In this document: positions 54,554 to 62,199 of the stretch, in pieces
Layout of the letters: the number at the start of each line of letters is the position of its first letter
Numbering within the stretch: position 1 is the stretch's first letter
From: Cyanobacteriota bacterium
Lineage (GTDB): Bacteria > Cyanobacteriota > Cyanobacteriia > PCC-6307 > Cyanobiaceae
Length of the DNA stretch: 64,000 bases
NCBI GenBank assembly: GCA_026389335.1
Contig: JAPLIB010000015.1
Coordinates: 1 to 64,000 of the forward strand
Direction of reading: 5' to 3'
Program-made: the position numbers and the translations under genes
The notes under the pieces: generated by a model
The model's input: only the letters and a program-made list of their open reading frames with translations
Told to the model about the DNA's origin: nothing
Databases searched by the model: none

Positions 54554-55053
54554 GCCCCACCCCTGCCAACGGCTGGCGACCTGGCGATCTGGAGGCCATC
54601 CGGATCGCCCTGGGCATCAGCGCCACCAGGTCGGCCGTGGAAGCGATCAACCAGGCGATGCTGCAGCTGGAGCAGGGCTACCCCGATGCCATCCCCACAG
54701 CCCGGATCCTGCTGGATCAGATCGGCGTGCTCGATGCCCAGCTGCTGCAGCTGAACCCCGTCGATCATCAGAGCTGGAGTGAACAGCACCGCAAAGGCCC
54801 CTTGCCCGGCAGCAGCGCTGCGGCCGGCGTGCCTCCCACCAGTCAGGTGGACGTTGTCCATTACGCCACCGAGCTGCTGCAGGTGGAGGAGCGGTTGGTG
54901 AGCAGCCAGCCCGTGAGCACTGCAGAAGCACTCCAGCGACAGCGGCTGAACTTGTGCAACCAGCTGCTGCTGACCATGCCGGCGCTGCAGAGCTGGAGCC
55001 GCCAGGGCCAGAACGCCCTACCGGCGTTCACTGCGGCGCTGCTGCGGGGCTGA
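54550..55053 (+). CDS. Hypothetical phage protein
   Basis: 167 residues, coupled to the portal-like gene (ATGA). Helical throughout: LEAIRIALGISATRSAVEAI, LLDQIGVLDAQLLQL, and a C-terminal RLNLCNQLLLTMPALQSWSR. No family recognised. Its place between the portal and an adaptor-size gene suggests a head-completion or connector accessory protein. Confidence 0.65.
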   Translation: MSPTPANGWRPGDLEAIRIALGISATRSAVEAINQAMLQLEQGYPDAIPTARILLDQIGVLDAQLLQLNPVDHQSWSEQHRKGPLPGSSAAAGVPPTSQVDVVHYATELLQVEERLVSSQPVSTAEALQRQRLNLCNQLLLTMPALQSWSRQGQNALPAFTAALLRG

Positions 55054-55056
55054 ACG

Positions 55057-55634
55057 ATGCCGAACATCTGGCCATCGCCGGCCCTGCAGGTGCCGAGCAA
55101 CCCAGTCCCGTTGCAGGCCGCCATCCCTGCGGCCAGTGGCAATCCCCTCAGCCCCTACGCGAATGCCCGCCTGCTGCAGTTCCAGAACCTGATCCCCGGC
55201 GACCTGGACTCCCCGCGGCTGTGGCGCCACGTCTTTGAGTGTTTCCTGCGGCGCGGTAACTACATCACGGCGAAGGAAAACAGCCCTGGGGTCGACACGG
55301 GCGACTTCACCTACAGCGGCTTCATCTGCCGCGCCAGCCGCCTACCGCTGCAGAGCGCCGACCCGCTCGAACTCGAGTGGCCACAAGCGCGGAGGGCACG
55401 GTGCAGGTGCCCTGCCAGGGGTTGATCTGGCTGGGCGATCTCAGCCGGCTGAGCGATCCACCCAGCACGGACGCCGACCCTCGCCGCGTCTACACCGCCT
55501 TCGAGGTGATCGAATTCGGCGCCTACTACGGCTCCGGTGGCATCGGCGCCATCACCCAACCGCTGGTGGGCGAGCGGATCTACGGAACGATGAAGCTGCA
55601 CCAGCTTCCGGATACATCAGCGCCACCTCTGTGA
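55057..55634 (+). CDS. Hypothetical phage protein, apparently frameshifted
   Basis: The first frame (55057-55425) reads MPNIWPSPALQVPSNPVPLQ and later WRHVFECFLRRGNYITAKEN, then LPLQSADPLELEW before degrading into an Arg-rich tail. A second frame (from 55377) continues smoothly as VATSAEGTVQVPCQGLIWLG, then YTAFEVIEFGAYYGSGGIG. Joined at DPLELE-VATSAEG they make one beta-rich protein of about 192 residues. This is either a single-base indel or, less likely, programmed slippage. Probably a head or neck protein. Confidence 0.55.
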
Positions 55635-55635
55635 G

Positions 55636-55646
55636 CTCGGCAATAG
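55636..55646 (+). promoter_or_regulatory. TCGGCAATAGG motif, copy 2
   Basis: Exact copy, 54 bases before the scaffold-like gene, followed by GAGGCA and GCACAGCCC as in copy 1. Confidence 0.6.
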
Positions 55647-55700
55647 GGAGGCAGCACAGCCCGGACGGGGTGCTCGCTCCACTGACAGCCGCGACGGGTC

Positions 55701-56555
55701 ATGGCCACCAGCACTTCCAGCCTCAACCGCACCGTCTCTGCCGCCCCCCAGGGCGTTGAGAGCGACCACAGCCCGGCTCAACTCGATGGGACTGCTGAGC
55801 CCAGGGCGGAGCAAAGCGCCCTCACCAGCGGCCATGGCTACGGGGAGCCTGGGGACAGCCAGGGCCACCAAGTCGGCGAGAGCGATTCCCCGACGGTGCC
55901 CGATGCCCTGAAGGCCGAGCGGCGGCGCAGCAACCAGCTGGAGAAGGAGATCCGCTCCCTGAAACAGCAGCTGAACCGCTTCTCGGAGATCAACCCCGAG
56001 GAGTACACCCGCCTGCAGGAGGCCGAGAAGCAGAAGCAGCAGCTCGAACAGCAGCTGGAGCGGCGGGAACGGCAGATGGAGGAAGCCAGCGCCCGCAAGG
56101 TGGCAGCGATCGCCGCCGAGCGGGATGCATCGGCCGAACGGGTGCTGCAGCTGCGCAAGGAGCGGCTGCTGGAGCGGGCCTTTTCAGAAGCGGAGGGCCG
56201 CACGGGTGGCGATGGCCGTGGCACGTTCTTTGACGTGTTCAAGGGCCAGCTGTGGGAGAGCTTCCGGCTGGTGCCCGGCAAGGACGGCAGCGACAGCCTG
56301 GAACCGCTCGACGCCCAGAGCCAGCCGATGCTGGGTGATGACGGCAGACCGCTGACGGCCTCTGAGTTTCTGGAAGACCTGAGGGTCCACCCCGTGTACG
56401 GCTTCCTGTTCCAGCAGCGGGGCGCCATGGGCGGCCCTGCCGCGGTGAACTACGGCACCGGCACGGTGGGCGCCAACGGGGAGCTGATCAACCCCCAGGC
56501 CATGAGTGCTGCCGAGCTGTACCGGGCGGGGTTTGGAAAACTCAACACCAGGTGA
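55701..56555 (+). CDS. Scaffold-like coiled-coil phage protein
   Basis: 284 residues. A disordered N-terminus is followed by a long coiled coil (LKAERRRSNQLEKEIRSLKQ, then LQEAEKQKQQLEQQLERRER) and a C-terminal region with RGTFFDVFKGQLWESFRLVP and NPQAMSAAELYRAGFGK. This build, placed before the major capsid gene, is typical of phage scaffolding (GP20-like) proteins. In this element an antisense two-gene cassette separates it from the capsid gene. Confidence 0.72.
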   Translation: MATSTSSLNRTVSAAPQGVESDHSPAQLDGTAEPRAEQSALTSGHGYGEPGDSQGHQVGESDSPTVPDALKAERRRSNQLEKEIRSLKQQLNRFSEINPEEYTRLQEAEKQKQQLEQQLERRERQMEEASARKVAAIAAERDASAERVLQLRKERLLERAFSEAEGRTGGDGRGTFFDVFKGQLWESFRLVPGKDGSDSLEPLDAQSQPMLGDDGRPLTASEFLEDLRVHPVYGFLFQQRGAMGGPAAVNYGTGTVGANGELINPQAMSAAELYRAGFGKLNTR

Positions 56556-56558
56556 GCA

Positions 56559-57695
56559 TTACTCGCAAAGAGCATCTTCGGAACTTTCCTCATCTGAGGC
56601 TTCGGTAATCGCCCTTAGCAGATACCTGGAAAGCCTGGAAACAACCACAATATTCACCACGAGGCCTTCGTTGAAATATCTCAATACGTCGTCTAGCATC
56701 TCCTCGGGGAAAAGCACGCGCATAGACCCTCCCTCCCTTAAATCGCGCAAGGTAAAGGAAAGACGATCCTGATCCATCTCCCGCACTCGACCATTCTGAC
56801 TGATAACGCGCTCGGCTCGCAAGGCATTGATTTGACTTCTAACTTTCAATCGCGATCTCTTGTCTAAAGAGATTGGATGCGGACCAACCCAGGAGCCCGA
56901 GATCACCATCTGCTCAACTTGGCCTCCTTGAGTCGGAGTCAGCTCAACAAGCGATTCAAGTAAAACCAGCTTTTCTTCGTCTGTATTACCTGGTGGCCGG
57001 TCCGACGCCAATCCAGTCAGCCAGTGAAGCCCCGACCGAAGTGTCTCGGCAGCTTGAAGAGTTATAAAGCGCATATTTTCATCACACTGCGGAGCTCCAA
57101 ATGCCACTTCGAAACTTCCGAATCCAAGGCGCCTGACCGGCAGGTCATACATTGCTCTATAAGCATTTGTTGGCTTGCCATCAGCTGCCTGATCCATGAC
57201 GTAATCCAGCAATGTCTTTAGGGCTTTCCTCCCTGAATCGGCGACAGAAGAGATCACGCTGGAGGTCAACCTACCAGGGACAAGCCCTGAGCCAATGGCT
57301 TTTGCCACCAGCACAGGCACATGCTCTGAATACAGCGGGGTTCCCGCTAAAGGAAGACAATCTGATGGAAGGTCATCTTCGTCAATGCTCCAAAACCGGA
57401 GCGGGCCTTCACGCGATCGTCGGCAGAGAAGAGTCCAGGATTCGAATAGAGCCGCACGAACGGGGAGGAATCCGGCTTTAAGGCTTAGAAGCCTTTCATC
57501 TCCAATTGGAGCCGCGACAAGCCAATCACATGCACTCGAAGTCTCTGCCAAGTAGATAAGCAGCCTCAGCTTCGAGGTTATTTGCGAAACATAGATGATC
57601 GGTTCTTCCGCCTCGTATAAGACCTCTGTCTCGGGGAGTGCAGAAATTCCCCATTCCACTTCAGGCTGTCCTAGAGGCGGCTCTATGGAAAACAT
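56559..57695 (-). CDS. Unknown protein with DUF6575-like N-terminus
   Basis: About 378 residues. The start MFSIEPPLGQPEVEWGISAL (57695) has a GAGGT ribosome site; the frame is open to 57746. The N-terminal 90 residues (IYVSQITSKLRLLIYLAETS, then WLVAAPIGDERLLSLKAGFL) look like the DUF6575 domain; this naming is from memory and tentative. The rest contains a helical central part and a beta-rich C-terminal region. GC content is well below that of the neighbours, indicating recent acquisition. It is antisense cargo between scaffold and capsid genes and overlaps the gene upstream by 13 bases. Confidence 0.65.
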   Translation of the reverse strand: MFSIEPPLGQPEVEWGISALPETEVLYEAEEPIIYVSQITSKLRLLIYLAETSSACDWLVAAPIGDERLLSLKAGFLPVRAALFESWTLLCRRSREGPLRFWSIDEDDLPSDCLPLAGTPLYSEHVPVLVAKAIGSGLVPGRLTSSVISSVADSGRKALKTLLDYVMDQAADGKPTNAYRAMYDLPVRRLGFGSFEVAFGAPQCDENMRFITLQAAETLRSGLHWLTGLASDRPPGNTDEEKLVLLESLVELTPTQGGQVEQMVISGSWVGPHPISLDKRSRLKVRSQINALRAERVISQNGRVREMDQDRLSFTLRDLREGGSMRVLFPEEMLDDVLRYFNEGLVVNIVVVSRLSRYLLRAITEASDEESSEDALCE

Positions 57696-58075
57696 GGCAC
57701 TACCTCGGAAAAACAATTGCTCCGCTCGACATCCCGAAAAGGCCACCAGCAGATGTGCCCCGACCTTGGGCAGGTCAATCGATACTCCCCCGAATCTTTA
57801 CCGATAACGCCCTTGGCAACCATCCTGCCCAATGCCGGCCGCAAGCTTGCGTAGTGAATTGCCTTTTCAAGACTCTCGTAGACGGATACGCCACAAGCGC
57901 GACAGTCGTCCTTAATCCCCAGCTCTTTATATGACAGGAAGTCCTCGTTAGATACGCTTTCACCCTTCACGATTCTATACACTTCTCTTTCATCATTTAT
58001 TGTAGACCCCTGCTCAGGGCAGCCCTCAGGGAAATAGTCGGGGTACGGGCTGGATGTTTTTGGGCTGCTCTCCAT
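57683..58075 (-). CDS. Small cysteine-containing protein, first gene of the antisense cassette
   Basis: 130 residues starting MESSPKTSSPYPDYFPEGCP. It has a possible zinc site built from DCRACGVSVYE and, later, LTCPRSGHICWW, with LEKAIHYASLRPALGRMVAK between. No family recognised. Low GC, like its partner downstream, to which it is probably coupled. The pair resembles a compact two-gene cargo system such as an anti-phage or regulatory cassette, but no catalytic motif is evident. Confidence 0.6.
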   Translation of the reverse strand: MESSPKTSSPYPDYFPEGCPEQGSTINDEREVYRIVKGESVSNEDFLSYKELGIKDDCRACGVSVYESLEKAIHYASLRPALGRMVAKGVIGKDSGEYRLTCPRSGHICWWPFRDVERSNCFSEVVPCFP

Positions 58076-58146
58076 AAGTGTCCGATCCAGGGTGGTTTCT
58101 GCGTCTTTTGTACCCTATGGCCCGGCCGCGGCGAAGCCCCTCCTCC

Positions 58147-58157
58147 TCGGCAATAGG
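58147..58157 (+). promoter_or_regulatory. TCGGCAATAGG motif, copy 3
   Basis: Exact copy followed by AGGTGACG, 30-36 bases before the capsid gene and just after the antisense cassette. Confidence 0.65.
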
Positions 58158-58193
58158 AGGTGACGTTGCTGGGGTCAGGCCCCGGGAGTGGTA

Positions 58194-59102
58194 ATGGGCC
58201 TCACGCTGATCGAGGCGGCCAAGTACGAGAACAGGCTGGAGCACCTTGCCGTTCTCAAGACCTTCGCGGAAGGGGAACTGCTGAGCCGCCTCCCCTTCAT
58301 GAACATCGCCGGCAGCGGCATCTTCTATGCCCAGGAAGCCGAGCTGCCCACCGTGGGCTTTCGGGCCGTGAACGAGGGCTACACCCAGAGCTACGGCGTC
58401 GCTGACCAGCGCGCCGAGGCCGTGCACCTCTTCGGGGGTGACGTGGATGTGGACCGCTCGATCGTGGACCTGATGGGCCCCGAGGCCCGTGCCAGCCAGA
58501 TCGAGATGAAGATCCGATCGATGCGGCTGACGCTGGAAGCCACGATCGTCAAAGGCGACTCCGCCTCCAACCCCCGCGGTTTCGACGGGCTGCAGAAACG
58601 CCTGCCCCTTGGCGGCGGCAATGTGGTGGACAACGGTGGCCGGACCGTGAACCTCGATGCCCTCGACGCACTGGTGGACAGCGTGGACGGCATGGGCAGG
58701 CCCAAGTACCTGCTGATGAGCAAGGCGGTGCGCCGCCAGCTCAATGCCCTGGCCCGCGCCGGCAGCTGCTGTGCCTACACCGCCGAGACCGACAGCCTCG
58801 GCGCCATGGTGCACCGCTATCAGGAGTGCGAAATCCTCACGGTGGACCGTGACGCCCAGGGCCGCGAGATCCTCGGCTTCTCGGAAGCCGGTGACGCCAC
58901 CTCGATCTACTGCCTGGCCTTCGGGGATCAGGGCATGACCGGCCTACAGGGGCCCTTCCAGGGGCGCTACGGGATCTCGGTGCGCGACCTGGGCGAGGTG
59001 CCCGATGCCCCCGTGTTCCGCACCCGCGTCGATTGGTACGTGGGCTTTGCGGTGCTGCACGACCGCAGTGCCGGCCGCCTGTTCAACATCACCGCCGCCT
59101 GA
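58194..59102 (+). CDS. Major capsid protein of the outer element
   Basis: 302 residues from MGLTLIEAAKYENRLEHLAV; a GTG two codons upstream is possible. The N-terminal ALAVLKTF-type helix, LLSRLPFMNIAGSGIFYAQE, GDVDVDRSIVDLMGP, IVKGDSASNPRGFDGLQKRL and the C-terminal DAPVFRTRVDWYVGFAVLHD match a phage major capsid family with an HK97-like fold (the GD-x-x-x-N-P-x-G-F-x-G-L motif is typical). There is no protease domain, unlike the inner element's capsid. It is preceded by the third copy of the repeated motif. Confidence 0.85.
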   Translation: MGLTLIEAAKYENRLEHLAVLKTFAEGELLSRLPFMNIAGSGIFYAQEAELPTVGFRAVNEGYTQSYGVADQRAEAVHLFGGDVDVDRSIVDLMGPEARASQIEMKIRSMRLTLEATIVKGDSASNPRGFDGLQKRLPLGGGNVVDNGGRTVNLDALDALVDSVDGMGRPKYLLMSKAVRRQLNALARAGSCCAYTAETDSLGAMVHRYQECEILTVDRDAQGREILGFSEAGDATSIYCLAFGDQGMTGLQGPFQGRYGISVRDLGEVPDAPVFRTRVDWYVGFAVLHDRSAGRLFNITAA

Positions 59103-59117
59103 GGCAGGAGAGCACCG

Positions 59118-59555
59118 ATGTATCGACACACTTCCAACCCCCTGCTCGATGCCGAGACCGTGCTGGTGGGCGCGGTCCAGCACGGCGCCACACGTCCCTT
59201 CCCGCTGATCCGTACCAGTGGCGAGGTGGTGCAGCTGAACACCAAGCTCGATGCCGCCTGCAGCTTCTCCTTTGTGGTGAGCCATCCCGGCGCCGCCACG
59301 GCAGTGGAGGCCGAGCTGCTGGTGGCACCGTTGCGCGATGACGGCAGCCAGGGCAGCTTCGTGAGCCTGTGCAAGGTGGCCGTGCCGGCCCAGGGCGGCT
59401 TGGTAGAGGCCCGCATCAGCGGCCATGACATCGCCCTGGATCCTGCCGATCAGGCGCATGTGCAGTTCCCGGCGGTGGCGATGGCCAAGGCCGTGATCAC
59501 CCCGGACACCCCGGCCGGACTGCTGGCGTGTCTGACCGCGACCGTTCCTGCCTGA
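59118..59555 (+). CDS. Putative capsid decoration or head-fibre protein
   Basis: 145 residues, good GGAGAG ribosome site. Beta-rich: ETVLVGAVQHGATRPFPLIR, LNTKLDAACSFSFVVSHPGA, AVEAELLVAPLRDDGSQGSF. It follows the capsid gene by 15 bases, the usual place for a decoration or cement protein. No family recognised. Confidence 0.6.
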   Translation: MYRHTSNPLLDAETVLVGAVQHGATRPFPLIRTSGEVVQLNTKLDAACSFSFVVSHPGAATAVEAELLVAPLRDDGSQGSFVSLCKVAVPAQGGLVEARISGHDIALDPADQAHVQFPAVAMAKAVITPDTPAGLLACLTATVPA

Positions 59556-59566
59556 GGAGAGACGCC

Positions 59567-59902
59567 ATGGCACGACTTCGCAACACGGCCGGCGATCAGC
59601 CGGAACCCGTTGACGCTCCTGAGCCGGCAGTTGAGTCCACATCCCTCATGGCTGAGGTGGTGGTCCCCGCTCCGGCTGCCGCCAGGGAGCCGCCTCCCGC
59701 AGCGGCACTGACACCAAGGCATCTGCTGGTACCGCCACCCCAGACCGCAGCGCAACCGGCAGCTGCCACCGCCGCTGCCGCCAAACCCGGCCTGCGGCGG
59801 ATCGGCAAGGGTGAACAGATCCGGCAGGTGCACCCGGTGGATGTGTCCGACTGGCTGGCTCTGGGCTGGCAACTGTTGCCTGCTGACACCCCCTCCACCT
59901 GA
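59567..59902 (+). CDS. Pro/Ala-rich phage protein with WLALGW motif
   Basis: 111 residues from MARLRNTAGDQPEPVDAPEP, with a GAGGAGAG ribosome site. Most is a Pro/Ala-rich linker; the C-terminus VHPVDVSDWLALGWQLLPAD shares PVD-x-x-x-WLALG with the next gene. Such a short folded tail on a disordered chain suggests an attachment or head-tail linker protein. Confidence 0.55.
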   Translation: MARLRNTAGDQPEPVDAPEPAVESTSLMAEVVVPAPAAAREPPPAAALTPRHLLVPPPQTAAQPAAATAAAAKPGLRRIGKGEQIRQVHPVDVSDWLALGWQLLPADTPST

Positions 59903-59917
59903 AGAAGGAGCCCGGCC

Positions 59918-60748
59918 GTGCCGTACCCGCTCACGTCCGGCAACAGCACCGGAGGCGACAGCCGGCAACGGCTGCTCCCGCCCCTGGGCTGTCCCGGGGA
60001 GCCGGAGCTGGTGTGGCCGGTGGATGCCGGCGAATGGCTGGCGCTGGGGTACCGGCGCGTTGCCCTGCAACCGCCACCACTGGAGTTGAGCTGGTTGCCG
60101 GAAACATGCACCCCGGGCGGTTTTGTGATCTGGCTGGTGCTGCGCTGCCAGAGCAGCCCACCGACCGCGATCACGGTGACCTGGGGCGATGGGACCAGCG
60201 AATCCGTGGCCTGGCCGACCGGCAATCGGCTGCGGCACAGCTACCTGAGCCCATCCGACCTGGCCGTGGTCGTGACCGCACTCCCGCCGGCGAGCCTGCA
60301 GGCTGAGCTGGCGGTGCATGGTCTGCGGTGCCCATGCCTGCTGAAGCCGCAGAGCCAGGCGCCATCGCCCAGCCCGACTGGCCTGCAGCCCCTTATCCCA
60401 GGAGCCGGCCTGCAGGGGAATCTGTATGACGGCCGGCAGGCGGTGCGCTGGCAGCTGCGGCTCGCCCAGGCGGGCGGGCTGCGGTTCGTTGCGCAGCCAC
60501 CGGAGGGCGATGCGGCCCTGGCGCTGGCGCCGTTCTCAATTGACGGTTCCGGCATTCCGGGTGGCGTGCCCGGCTCCAGCGGCGCAGCAGACCGGTTTCT
60601 GGCCGCAGATGGCCAGTGGAGGGAAATCAGTGGGGGCAACCGCTGGTGGCATGGCGACGGACCGCCGGGAAACCTGCCACAGGCGCGCAGCGGTGACTTC
60701 TACCTCGATGGCCTCAGCGGCGAGGTTTACGCCTTGGAGGAACCCTGA
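59918..60748 (+). CDS. Putative fibre/structural protein
   Basis: 276 residues, GTG start. The N-terminus carries VWPVDAGEWLALGYRRVALQ, echoing the preceding gene. The middle is beta-rich (TAITVTWGDGTSESVAWPTG). The C-terminus GDFYLDGLSGEVYALEEP matches the end of the collagen-like protein downstream and is a module frequent at the ends of phage fibre proteins. Its stop overlaps the next ATG by one base. Confidence 0.62.
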   Translation: MPYPLTSGNSTGGDSRQRLLPPLGCPGEPELVWPVDAGEWLALGYRRVALQPPPLELSWLPETCTPGGFVIWLVLRCQSSPPTAITVTWGDGTSESVAWPTGNRLRHSYLSPSDLAVVVTALPPASLQAELAVHGLRCPCLLKPQSQAPSPSPTGLQPLIPGAGLQGNLYDGRQAVRWQLRLAQAGGLRFVAQPPEGDAALALAPFSIDGSGIPGGVPGSSGAADRFLAADGQWREISGGNRWWHGDGPPGNLPQARSGDFYLDGLSGEVYALEEP

Positions 60749-61218
60749 TGGGCTGGCAGCTGCAGAACAATCTCAGAGGACCTTCCGCGCTGCGGCTGGG
60801 GCGACTGGAAGCAGCGCTGAGCAGCAGCTCCAACAGCACATGGAGCTCGGTGTTCAGCGTGACGATCGAACCGCAGGCATGTCTTTCGTTTCAGGCCTGG
60901 CTGTACTTCACGGCAGCGACACCGGGCACGGGACTGGTGACGAGCCTCAATGGGCCGGCAGGCGCGGCGGCGGTGATCGTGAACATGCTGACCGGGGAAT
61001 CGACGACCAACCTGCGGAATCTCAGCGCCACCGGCTACGACACGCCCCTGGTCGGCACGGGTTCCGGGGGCAGCAACAACATCCTGCTGGCCCAGGTGAG
61101 CGGCACGGTGGAAAACGGCAGCAGCGGCGGCAGCCTGCTGCTGCGCTTCCGATCCGAGGTGAACGGCAGTGCCGTGAATCTGGCCCGGGGCTCCTGGTGG
61201 CAGGTCCTGAAGCACTGA
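60748..61218 (+). CDS. Putative virion structural protein
   Basis: 156 residues, coupled to the gene before it (TGATG). Beta-rich and Ser/Gly/Asn-rich, for example FSVTIEPQACLSFQAWLYFT and SGGSLLLRFRSEVNGSAVNL, as in head-fibre or tail-fibre domains. No family recognised. Confidence 0.58.
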   Translation: MGWQLQNNLRGPSALRLGRLEAALSSSSNSTWSSVFSVTIEPQACLSFQAWLYFTAATPGTGLVTSLNGPAGAAAVIVNMLTGESTTNLRNLSATGYDTPLVGTGSGGSNNILLAQVSGTVENGSSGGSLLLRFRSEVNGSAVNLARGSWWQVLKH

Positions 61219-61224
61219 TCGGAC

Positions 61225-61235
61225 TCGGCAATAGG
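61225..61235 (+). promoter_or_regulatory. TCGGCAATAGG motif, copy 4
   Basis: Exact copy followed by AAGTGACC, 34 bases before the collagen-like gene. Confidence 0.6.
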
Positions 61236-61269
61236 AAGTGACCTGATCCGGGCCACGGCCCGCATTGCC

Positions 61270-61794
61270 ATGGCCTGGATTGCTTCCGGTTCACTGAGGG
61301 GCCCACAGGGTGAACAGGGCCCTCAGGGGCTTCAGGGGGTGCAGGGCCTGCCCGGCGCCGACGGGATGGCTGGCCCTCAGGGCCAGCAGGGACCTACCGG
61401 CCCCCAGGGAGCGACAGGACCGCAGGGACCACAGGGGCAGCAAGGTATCCAGGGCGCCCCGGGCCTGGGCATCACCTTCAAGGGCCACGTGCCGACCCTG
61501 GCGGATCTTCCCGGCACGGCCAGCCAGGGCGATGCCTACATCGTTCAGGCGGATGACTCGTTCCAGGTGTGGGACAGCAGCAGCAGCACCTGGGTGGACG
61601 GCGGTTCGATCCAGGGCCTGCAGGGGAATGCCGGACCGCAGGGAATCCAGGGCCTTCAGGGACCTACCGGCCCGCAGGGCAACCGCGGCACCGGCTGGTT
61701 CACCGGCAGTGGTGCACCAACGACGGTGCCCGGATCGGTTCCGGGTGACCTCTACCTCGATCAGATCACCGGCGATGTGTACGTGCTGAGCTGA
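61270..61794 (+). CDS. Collagen-like fibre protein
   Basis: 174 residues. After a short leader there are about 17 Gly-x-y triplets (GPQGEQGPQGLQGVQGL and onward), then a globular segment GITFKGHVPTLADLPGTASQ, then GDAYIVQADDSFQVWDSSS, a second collagen run (GLQGNAGPQGIQGLQG) and the C-terminal PGDLYLDQITGDVYVLS. This is the usual build of collagen-like phage fibre proteins. The triplet coding repeats explain the repeated DNA here. Confidence 0.85.
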   Translation: MAWIASGSLRGPQGEQGPQGLQGVQGLPGADGMAGPQGQQGPTGPQGATGPQGPQGQQGIQGAPGLGITFKGHVPTLADLPGTASQGDAYIVQADDSFQVWDSSSSTWVDGGSIQGLQGNAGPQGIQGLQGPTGPQGNRGTGWFTGSGAPTTVPGSVPGDLYLDQITGDVYVLS

Positions 61795-61911
61795 GGGGTT
61801 GCAGTCATCATTGGCGTGCCCGGACGCGCTGAAGGAACCACGGTGCTGTCTTGCGCCCGCCAGGCCTCTTTTGGCTGCGGAAGCGCGCAAATCGCCACAG
61901 CCCCCTGCTGA

Positions 61912-62052
61912 TCAGGCTATTTGCCGCCTCAGCTCCGAGAGCGCCTCGCGCTCGGCTTCCAGCTGGCAGCGCTGCAGCAGCTCCTGCTCGACCAGCAGCC
62001 GCTGGTCGAGCTCATCCACCCGCGCCAGGCTCTGCTGGATTGCGGGGATCAC
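61912..62052 (-). CDS. Possible 46-residue coiled-coil protein
   Basis: From a GTG at 62052 the minus frame reads VIPAIQQSLARVDELDQRLL, then VEQELLQRCQLEAEREALSE, a clear coiled coil with good heptads. Codon use looks real, but the start is unclear and an in-frame stop lies about 40 bases upstream of the GTG. It could be a remnant of a longer phage gene. Confidence 0.4.
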   Translation of the reverse strand: MIPAIQQSLARVDELDQRLLVEQELLQRCQLEAEREALSELRRQIA

Positions 62053-62199
62053 CTCCTCCTCCAGGAGGGGGCAGACAGCGGGGGATTACGAAAAGCAATG
62101 GGGTTCGTATGAGGTTTTGATCCAGGCCCCTCAGGTTCCCTGAGGGCTGACAACGCCAGGGGGCTCGTCTACAAAGGATCAGAGCCCTGCCACTAATCC

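Noticed and set aside
53071-61240. The repeated TCGGCAATAGG as simple ribosome-binding sites
   Set aside because: Although AGGAGG-like bases follow, the distance to the starts (30-54 bases or more) is too long, and the conserved part lies before the purine run.
61300-61700. CRISPR-like or satellite repeat
   Set aside because: The repetition is explained by Gly-x-y collagen codons in one frame, without spacers of constant size.
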